Below, piece after piece: positions 37,127-43,550 of a DNA stretch of 43,550 nt (positions are counted from its first letter, which is position 1; each line of letters opens with the position of its first letter). The translations under genes were made by a program, and so were the position numbers. This DNA is from Bacteroidota bacterium (lineage in GTDB: Bacteria > Bacteroidota > Bacteroidia > Chitinophagales > Chitinophagaceae): the NCBI GenBank assembly GCA_014190475.1, contig BJGL01000012.1, forward strand, positions 1 to 43,550, read 5' to 3'. Below the pieces are notes generated by a model. It ran no database searches. It worked only from the letters and a program-made list of their open reading frames with translations, and was not told where the DNA came from.

Positions 37127-37588
37127 ATGAAAACACTCTTCTTAAATTTTATGATAGCCGCTACATTAATTGCATGTACTTCTCCAGCTCCTCAATTTGA
37201 CTTAGCAGCTGCCAAAAAAGAAATTGAAACGGCTAACCGTGCTCTTTCGGATTATATGGCTAAAGGGGATTCTGTAGCACTTGCCTCAGCTTATAGTAAG
37301 GACGGCGCTTTGATGTTAAATAATATGCCCGCAGTTAAAGGGAAAGAAAACTTAATTACGTTATGGGGTAGTTTTATAAATGCCGGTATGGGTGGCCTAG
37401 AACTCACTACAATTGAAGTTTGGGGCGACGAAAATTATATCACTGAAGAAGGACTTATTGTAATTAAAGCAAAAGACGGTACCCAATTAGACAGGGGGAA
37501 ATATTTAGTGTTATGGAAAAAGGAAAATGGCAAATGGAAGCTTCATAGGGATATATCTAATTCCGATCTTCCTGTGGTAACCCCATAA
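37127..37588 (+). CDS. DUF4440/SnoaL-like lipoprotein
   Basis: Lipobox LIAC; ALASAYSKDGALMLNNMPAVKGKENLITLWGSF...YLVLWKKENGKWKLHRDISNS. Confidence 0.85.
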   Translation: MKTLFLNFMIAATLIACTSPAPQFDLAAAKKEIETANRALSDYMAKGDSVALASAYSKDGALMLNNMPAVKGKENLITLWGSFINAGMGGLELTTIEVWGDENYITEEGLIVIKAKDGTQLDRGKYLVLWKKENGKWKLHRDISNSDLPVVTP

Positions 37589-37602
37589 ATAACGAGTAAA
37601 TA

Positions 37603-38349
37603 ATGGAAGTCCATCATCCGCATCATCCCACTCATAAAAAAAAGTGGTCTGAATATATCATTGAGTTTTTGATGTTGTTTGCCGCGGTTACACTTGGCTT
37701 TTTTGCTGAAAATCAGCGCGAACACTATGTAGAGGGGCATCGCGAAATTCAGTTTATGGAAAGTCTTATGGACGACCTGGCAAAGGATAAAATTGAAGTA
37801 AATTCTGCAAGAGAATATACCACCACTCAGATTAGTAATCTCGATACGGCTATTAGTTTATTATCAAAAAATAACTGGACATCAGAGAATATTAAAATAT
37901 TTTATCGAGTAAGTTTAAAAACTGGAGGTAACAGACCCATGACATTTATCGATAAAACTTCTTCCCAGTTAAAATCGGGTGGAATGCGTTTAATTAGAGA
38001 TAAAGAGGTGAGTAGACTCATTACTGAATATTGGCAATTGATTGCACAGTTAAATGAGTTTGAAAGCCAAACAATATTCATGTATAAGGCTAATATTAAG
38101 AATATGGCTTATAAAATTATTGATGGCACAAAGTACATCGATGTAAAAAATAAGATTATTGGTGATGATGCTCAACTAATCACGAGTGACCGAACTTTTC
38201 TAGCCGAATACAATAATCGATTAATAAATTTGAGATTTGATCTTAATAAATTTTTAATTGAATTTGCATATACGCGCCTTGATAAAAAAATCAATGAATT
38301 ACAGACTGAAATAGCAATAAAGTATAATCTTGGAAATAAATTAAATTAA
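37603..38349 (+). CDS. His-rich N-terminus single-TM protein of unknown function, paralogue of 42403..43182
   Basis: MEVHHPHHPTHKKKWSEYIIEFLMLFAAVTLGFFAENQREHYVE. Confidence 0.7.
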   Translation: MEVHHPHHPTHKKKWSEYIIEFLMLFAAVTLGFFAENQREHYVEGHREIQFMESLMDDLAKDKIEVNSAREYTTTQISNLDTAISLLSKNNWTSENIKIFYRVSLKTGGNRPMTFIDKTSSQLKSGGMRLIRDKEVSRLITEYWQLIAQLNEFESQTIFMYKANIKNMAYKIIDGTKYIDVKNKIIGDDAQLITSDRTFLAEYNNRLINLRFDLNKFLIEFAYTRLDKKINELQTEIAIKYNLGNKLN

Positions 38350-38370
38350 TTTGTTCTCATTAATTAGAAA

Positions 38371-38637
38371 ATGCGACTGTTGATTATCATATTGTTTTTC
38401 TTTTTTAATTACTGTTTTGGGCAGCAAAAAAGTTCATTACCTCACAAATATGTTTTTAAATCATTTGTTATCTCTTCGCAACCAAAAAAGCCAATTCCAG
38501 TTATTAGGCCTGATTTCATTAGTTTAAAGCAAGGGTACATCTGTAAGCAAGAGTGGAAGTTTGAAAAGAAAACTAGAGTACCACTTAGGCTCAGAATAGG
38601 CTCACTTGAATATGTAAATAAATTGGAAGGGAAATAA
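38371..38637 (+). CDS. Small secreted protein of unknown function (88 aa)
   Basis: Signal-peptide-like N-terminus MRLLIIILFFFFNYCFGQQ; follows the previous gene on the same strand. Confidence 0.45.
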   Translation: MRLLIIILFFFFNYCFGQQKSSLPHKYVFKSFVISSQPKKPIPVIRPDFISLKQGYICKQEWKFEKKTRVPLRLRIGSLEYVNKLEGK

Positions 38638-38751
38638 ATTATCAATAACTATTTCTGGTTAATTCTCAGAATCGAACCCTCTGTATTAACGCTGATTATT
38701 AGCACCTACAACTTGGCTATATTAAAAATGTCACCAAATTGTCACTCGCTT

Positions 38752-40386
38752 CTATAGCTCCCTAACATCAGCCTTCGCTAGTAACGTAGTTCTAGGATCT
38801 GCAAGTAAGGCAACTGGTTTTTTATCTGCTTTGATCTTGAAGGTGGAGGTTTTACCGCTGATTTCTAAGCTTACGATTCTCTTACCCGTTGTTTCAATTA
38901 TCTCGATTTCAACAGGCGCTTCAAAATAAAATTTAGTGGACTGCTTTTGATCAATGGTAATCTCTAATTGTGAAGTTGCACTATCATACCGCCACGACAC
39001 CTGCAAGTTCAATACCTCAGGCCGGTGTAACCACTGATTGCGAAATACCTGTAGCGATGCTTTTGTAAATTTCTGCATGTGCTCAAAAAAGTCATCCGTA
39101 GTTGCATTTTTATTGTAAAACGCCTGGTAGTAAGATCGTATCCCTTCCCTAAATGCTTCGTGTCCCATTTTTTCGCGCAGCATATGTAAAACCCAAGCAC
39201 CCTTCTGATAGGTCATGTCATTGGTTACGGGCCCTTCCTCTGCTGTACGGTTATCGATAATCTTATATGTTGAATCCTTGCTATAGAAATTGAAGATGCG
39301 GCCACGGGCCTTTTTTAATTCATCAACATATACATTTGTCCCGTAAGCATACTCTTGGAACAGCATCGTGAAATACGTGGCAAATCCTTCACTTAGCCAA
39401 GCGTCGTCCCAGGTGGACTCTGTTACCGCATTTCCAAACCACTGGTGAGCGATTTCATGAATAACAACATTGCGCAGACGCACATCTCGTTTACCGTTAA
39501 CAAGATTTTCGCCATAAAATATAGCAGAGGCAGTTTCCATTCCACCACCTACACTCGGTGACTGGATATTTGCTAGTTTTTCGTAAGCAAACGGTCCAAC
39601 ATAGTTTGAGTAAAATCCAAGTACTTCTTTAGTGGGGCTTGCAAAATCAAAAAATCCTTTCTCTCGATCTTGTGGGTATACCCAAGTTTGGATTTGCTTT
39701 CCCATAAACTCATCTACATACTGCACAGCAAATCTTGCCACCCCCAGCACATATAGCCACGAGGATATCGGTACAGACTGTTTCCAGTGCGTGAGCTTTT
39801 GATTTGCGTTAAGTATCGATTCTTCTACAAGTAGCCCATTCGATATTACTTGATAGTGGGAGGGAGCTATAATGACGAACTCGTTAGTGGCTTTATCATA
39901 AGGGTGATCTACCGTAGGTAGCCAATGTCTTGTTCGATTAGGCCAGTTTTCGTTAAAAAAGCTTCTTTCTCCATGTTTGGTATTGCCGATCCGAAGTCCA
40001 TCGGCAGGTATACCGCGGTAGTTGATAACAAAAGTTGCAGTTGTATTTTTTGCAAAAGATCGAGGTAGATTGATATAAAGTGCATTTCTTTCATGTTTAT
40101 AAGAAACGGGGCTGTTTTCAAAAAACACGCTTTCTACCCCCATGCCTTTGTCTTTTAATTCCGAAGAGCGGTTAATTAAGTCGAATCGTAATTGCTTGCT
40201 GTTATCGGTATTAAAAAGAACAACTATCGATGTTTTTCCAATTATTTCGTCCGTAGCATCTGATAGTGTTAGTTCAAACTTATAGTGTAAAATATCGAGC
40301 GAATAGTTTCTTGGATAGTTATCGGCATGACAAATAGATGAGGTGCCTAATACTATAATAAGTAAGAAGTATTGTAGATATCTCAT
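38752..40386 (-). CDS. M1 family metallopeptidase
   Basis: HEIAHQWFGNAVTESTWDDAWLSE (HExxH-18-E), GGGMETASAIFY. Confidence 0.93.
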   Translation of the reverse strand: MRYLQYFLLIIVLGTSSICHADNYPRNYSLDILHYKFELTLSDATDEIIGKTSIVVLFNTDNSKQLRFDLINRSSELKDKGMGVESVFFENSPVSYKHERNALYINLPRSFAKNTTATFVINYRGIPADGLRIGNTKHGERSFFNENWPNRTRHWLPTVDHPYDKATNEFVIIAPSHYQVISNGLLVEESILNANQKLTHWKQSVPISSWLYVLGVARFAVQYVDEFMGKQIQTWVYPQDREKGFFDFASPTKEVLGFYSNYVGPFAYEKLANIQSPSVGGGMETASAIFYGENLVNGKRDVRLRNVVIHEIAHQWFGNAVTESTWDDAWLSEGFATYFTMLFQEYAYGTNVYVDELKKARGRIFNFYSKDSTYKIIDNRTAEEGPVTNDMTYQKGAWVLHMLREKMGHEAFREGIRSYYQAFYNKNATTDDFFEHMQKFTKASLQVFRNQWLHRPEVLNLQVSWRYDSATSQLEITIDQKQSTKFYFEAPVEIEIIETTGKRIVSLEISGKTSTFKIKADKKPVALLADPRTTLLAKADVREL

Positions 40387-42023
40387 GGTAACATTGTAAT
40401 CTTTTTCAAGTAATAGCCATTAGCGTCTACAAGTGGGGGAGTAGCGCTTTGTATCTTGAGGCCTTCTTTGCCAATGATATGCTTGTCTTTACCATTAGAT
40501 GTAGTTATTTCTAATGGCAGCGGCATAAAGAAATTATTGAGTTTTATCGTGTATTGCTGATAGCCAGTTTCTTTGACGCTAAAATCCAGCACATCAGTGG
40601 TTCGCATATAAAAATCAAAAAACGGCTTTAGGTCTTTACTAGCGGCGTTGCTGAAAAGCTTTTCAACATCACTAGTGGTAACGAAACTATCGTACGTATA
40701 GGCTGGATCTGTTGCAAGTTTTTTGAGCGTAGGCAAGAAAATATCATCGCCAATTACAAATCGTAGACTATGCATAAAGAACGAACCTTTTGTGTAGATA
40801 TCGGTGAATGCATAGGTCTCATCTTCCGAAAGCTCCTCTCCACCTACCATTGGCTTTTTATATTTGATAGATCTTCTGTGGGCGCTAATTATTTTATCAT
40901 ATGCCGCTTGCCCTCCTAATTCAAAGTGTGCAAGCGCTTCAGCGTATGTTCCAATACCTTCTTGAATCCACATATGCGCCCAATCTTTGTTGGTTACCTT
41001 GTTCGCCCACCATTCATGCGCATATTCATGGAAGAGATTGTCAGAATAGTCGTTATTGCCAATACGAGTGTATACGAACTTGTTTTGAAATGTAATATTT
41101 GTCTGGTGTTCCATTCCTGAATTAGGTACTTCGCAAATACCAATCTTTTCTTTTACCCAAGGGTATTCCCCAAAGTACTTTTCAAGAATTCGCGTGTCTC
41201 GTGCTTTTAGCTCTATAAGCTTATCCGCTTCTTTTACATCTTCTTCTAAAACATAGAACACAATCGGTACAACGTTATTATTGATAGTTGTAAAGTCTTT
41301 TTGGACTACTTTAAACTTGCCAATATTGAAAAGAACGCAATAGTTGCTAATTGTGTAATTGGTTTTCCAGTGATAGGTAGCATTTCCTTTGCGCTTAGTT
41401 ATTTTTTGCAATAAACCAGGCCCTGATACTACTAATGTATCGGGAACTGTAATATGCATATCTACTCCTTCGTTGGGTTCGTCACTAGGATGATCTTTGC
41501 AAGGAAAATAAACACGTCCTCCTTCTTTTTGACAATTAATAGCAATCCAAGGATTACCACTTCTGTCCTTTGTCCAGGTAAAACCTCCCGACCAAGGGGG
41601 TCTTACTGCTACAGGTGGTTGACCACTATAGTTCACACGAATAGTAACTTTTCCTTGTGGGTATTGTTTGTCTCCATAGATATAGAGCTTGTTATCAATA
41701 TGACTAAACTTTTGCTCTTTACTATTTACAGCAATCGACGATACTTCATAGAGATTAATAAGGTCTAGTAAAAGTGTATCAGCTGTTTTTGCAAGAATTA
41801 TGTCAACATCTGCAAATCCCTTGATAGACTCTTTTGAAATATCGATATTAAGCGATAGCGTATAATGCCTAATATCCATATTTGCTTGTAAAGGATTTAG
41901 CTTTCCTCCGGACGATAGTTTGCTAATATCACGATCTTGCCCAGCTGTTAATAGAGTGAAGAAGCCTAGTATTAAACTGGCTACTATTTTGAATGATGTG
42001 GGGTTGAATAAGGGGAGTCGCAT
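40383..42023 (-). CDS. M1 family metallopeptidase, second tandem copy
   Basis: HEYAHEWWANKVTNKDWAHMWIQE (HExxH-18-E), NSGMEHQTNITF; ATGA overlap with the next gene. Confidence 0.93.
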   Translation of the reverse strand: MRLPLFNPTSFKIVASLILGFFTLLTAGQDRDISKLSSGGKLNPLQANMDIRHYTLSLNIDISKESIKGFADVDIILAKTADTLLLDLINLYEVSSIAVNSKEQKFSHIDNKLYIYGDKQYPQGKVTIRVNYSGQPPVAVRPPWSGGFTWTKDRSGNPWIAINCQKEGGRVYFPCKDHPSDEPNEGVDMHITVPDTLVVSGPGLLQKITKRKGNATYHWKTNYTISNYCVLFNIGKFKVVQKDFTTINNNVVPIVFYVLEEDVKEADKLIELKARDTRILEKYFGEYPWVKEKIGICEVPNSGMEHQTNITFQNKFVYTRIGNNDYSDNLFHEYAHEWWANKVTNKDWAHMWIQEGIGTYAEALAHFELGGQAAYDKIISAHRRSIKYKKPMVGGEELSEDETYAFTDIYTKGSFFMHSLRFVIGDDIFLPTLKKLATDPAYTYDSFVTTSDVEKLFSNAASKDLKPFFDFYMRTTDVLDFSVKETGYQQYTIKLNNFFMPLPLEITTSNGKDKHIIGKEGLKIQSATPPLVDANGYYLKKITMLP

Positions 42024-42080
42024 TTAAAAATTTTGAGTTTATTGAAACTACAAAAATTGAACTGGATAAACTTGGCTAGA

Positions 42081-42171
42081 ATTTGGAGTATACTGGGTAT
42101 TGGAAAAGAAAAAACCCTCACAAATTGTTGATTTGCAAGCGTTTATTTCATTTTGTTTGTGGTGTGGGGCG
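42081..42171. repeat. Direct repeat copy A: duplicated tRNA-Phe 3' end plus terminator
   Basis: atttggagta...aaaagaaaaaaccctcacaaattgttgatttgcaagcgtttatttcattttgtttgtggtgtggggcg, nearly identical to 43347..43436 over its inner about 70 nt. Confidence 0.92.
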
Positions 42172-42402
42172 TACGGTCGTAGTTACTTTATCCTTCATAA
42201 AGACCGTCTTAATAGTTGATATTCATACATGTTGAGATAAATCTAAGTTGATTAAATGGTAATAGATCTCAAAAACTGTGCACCCTAAAAAGAAAACCCT
42301 TGTAAGGATATGGCTACCCTAAAATGTCGCCAATAGCCGAAAACTGCTAACTTCTAAATGGCACGAAAAATAGGTAAGCTGACACATGTTTTGAATAATT
42401 AA

Positions 42403-43182
42403 TTATAGAGCACCGTGCTCTATAAGATAGTTTCTTAATAAGGATAAAAGTTCGTGACACTGCTTTTGGGTAGGTGCGATATACTCTTTATCTGTAGATT
42501 GTCTAATTGTTTGAAGCATGCCTAAAATAGCTATATAATTATCCCAGTCTAACTGATCTTTTTTCATGATTTTTAGGTTGGCAGGAATTGGTATTGTAAT
42601 AACTATTTTATTGTTATCAATTTTAAAATTAGTGGGGGCAGCTCTAAAAAAATTAAACTCAAAATTATTAATTGAAATAGGATCGACCATTCTGTCAATA
42701 TATCCAAATTCTCGCTGTTCTCTTAATTTTAGACCCGTACCCAAGCTAGCATAACGCTGGATAGCAGCTTTTAATTCGTCAGACTCTAAAAATTTTAATG
42801 CTCCTGAATTTTTTACTTCGTCTAATGCAAGCGTATTCATTTGATGTAACTGCCTAAAAGAGATATAACCATGTGCAGCATAAATAGCTGGTGTTTCATT
42901 ATCAAGTGTTTTGTTGTTATAGTAGTTGTTTATAATCTCAAAACAACTGTCTTGTCTGCTTCTAAAAATTATATTGTTTGCATAGCCAATTGAGTCATAA
43001 GTAACATCGACGTACAGGTTTTTGGCACTGATAAGTGCTTTTTTGGTTTCTACATAATGCTCTCTTATATTCTCTGCCCCATATCCAAGTGTTACAGCAA
43101 CAAATATCATTAAGCCTTCTAATAAGTATTCTTTCCATGGTTTGGCATGTTTTGGAATATGTGGGTGGTGATGTACTTCCAT
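42403..43182 (-). CDS. His-rich N-terminus single-TM protein of unknown function, paralogue of 37603..38349
   Basis: MEVHHHPHIPKHAKPWKEYLLEGLMIFVAVTLGYGAENIREHYVE. Confidence 0.7.
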   Translation of the reverse strand: MEVHHHPHIPKHAKPWKEYLLEGLMIFVAVTLGYGAENIREHYVETKKALISAKNLYVDVTYDSIGYANNIIFRSRQDSCFEIINNYYNNKTLDNETPAIYAAHGYISFRQLHQMNTLALDEVKNSGALKFLESDELKAAIQRYASLGTGLKLREQREFGYIDRMVDPISINNFEFNFFRAAPTNFKIDNNKIVITIPIPANLKIMKKDQLDWDNYIAILGMLQTIRQSTDKEYIAPTQKQCHELLSLLRNYLIEHGAL

Positions 43183-43346
43183 TTATTTTATTTCTTCTAT
43201 TTGTTTAATTAATTCTGATCTTCTTTTAAGTCCTCTTTGATTCCAAAGAAAAGATAAGGCATCTTCCTATTCGATGAAGTGAAAGGGGACCAGAACGCTG
43301 TTCCTAATCTTACTATGTTACGTAAAATGATATCCTGAAACATAAG

Positions 43347-43436
43347 ATTTGGAGTACAAATAGTATTTGAAAAGAAAAACCCTCACAAATTGTTGATTTG
43401 CAAGGGATTATTTCATTTTGTTTGTGGTGTGGGGCG
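43347..43436. repeat. Direct repeat copy B: overlaps 12 nt of the intact tRNA-Phe 3' end and its terminator
   Basis: Aligned with 42081..42171 in the same orientation. Confidence 0.92.
43371..43406 (-). terminator. Intrinsic terminator downstream of tRNA-Phe
   Basis: Reverse strand CCCTTGCAAAT-CAACA-ATTTGTGAGGG stem (11 pairs, two G.U wobbles) followed by TTTTTCTTT. Confidence 0.8.
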
Positions 43437-43497
43437 GGATCGAACCGCCGACACAAGGATTTTCAGTCCTTTGCTCTACCGACTGAGCTACCGCACC
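43425..43497 (-). tRNA. tRNA-Phe (GAA)
   Basis: Reverse strand GGTGCGGTAGCTCAGTCGGTAGAGCAAAGGACTGAAAATCCTTGTGTCGGCGGTTCGATCCCGCCCCACACCA; anticodon stem AAGGA/TCCTT, loop CTGAAAA; CCA not encoded. Confidence 0.95.
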
Positions 43498-43550
43498 ATC
43501 CAGTCTCATTTTCAGAGCGGATTGCAAATATAGGTGTCAAAAATCATCTA

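Noticed and set aside
42172-42402. Possible hairpin ACGGTC...CTTTAT-CCTTC-ATAAAG-GACCGT (around 42173) and CCTTGTAAGG as regulatory RNA or terminator
   Set aside because: Outer arms are interrupted by a 7-nt asymmetric bulge and there is no T-run or coding context; too weak to annotate.
1-43550. CRISPR arrays, rRNA, integrase or transposase genes
   Set aside because: No repeat-spacer pattern, no rRNA-like sequence and no recombinase/transposase motif seen in any listed ORF.

Overview
AT-rich Bacteroidota-type DNA (SusC/SusD, Oar-like and other TonB-dependent receptors). About 2.3-32.6 kb is dominated by phosphorus acquisition genes. These are: a beta-propeller phytase with its own TonB receptor; a second TonB receptor followed by a YncE-propeller/phosphoesterase fusion; a SusC/SusD pair followed by a second, paralogous propeller/phosphoesterase; a tightly packed cluster (PhnZ-like HD oxygenase, DUF5690/OPA-like transporter, TIGR03364-like FAD oxidoreductase, unknown 89-aa protein, phosphonatase-like HAD hydrolase, GT2) that looks like a phosphonate catabolic operon with two different C-P cleaving chemistries; and a PhoX-like lipoprotein next to a di-heme peroxidase. 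Several promoters of these genes carry TTAACA/GTAAC-like half-sites phased at exactly 11 bp, resembling Pho-box architecture. The right part (32.6-43.5 kb) is mostly housekeeping or secreted hydrolases (M28, CocE/NonD, two tandem M1 peptidases), a TPR protein, and two paralogous His-rich single-TM proteins. It ends at a tRNA-Phe whose 3' end plus terminator is duplicated about 1.27 kb away, giving an att-like direct repeat around one of the His-rich paralogues. All family calls are by eye from translated sequence; no database search was run.
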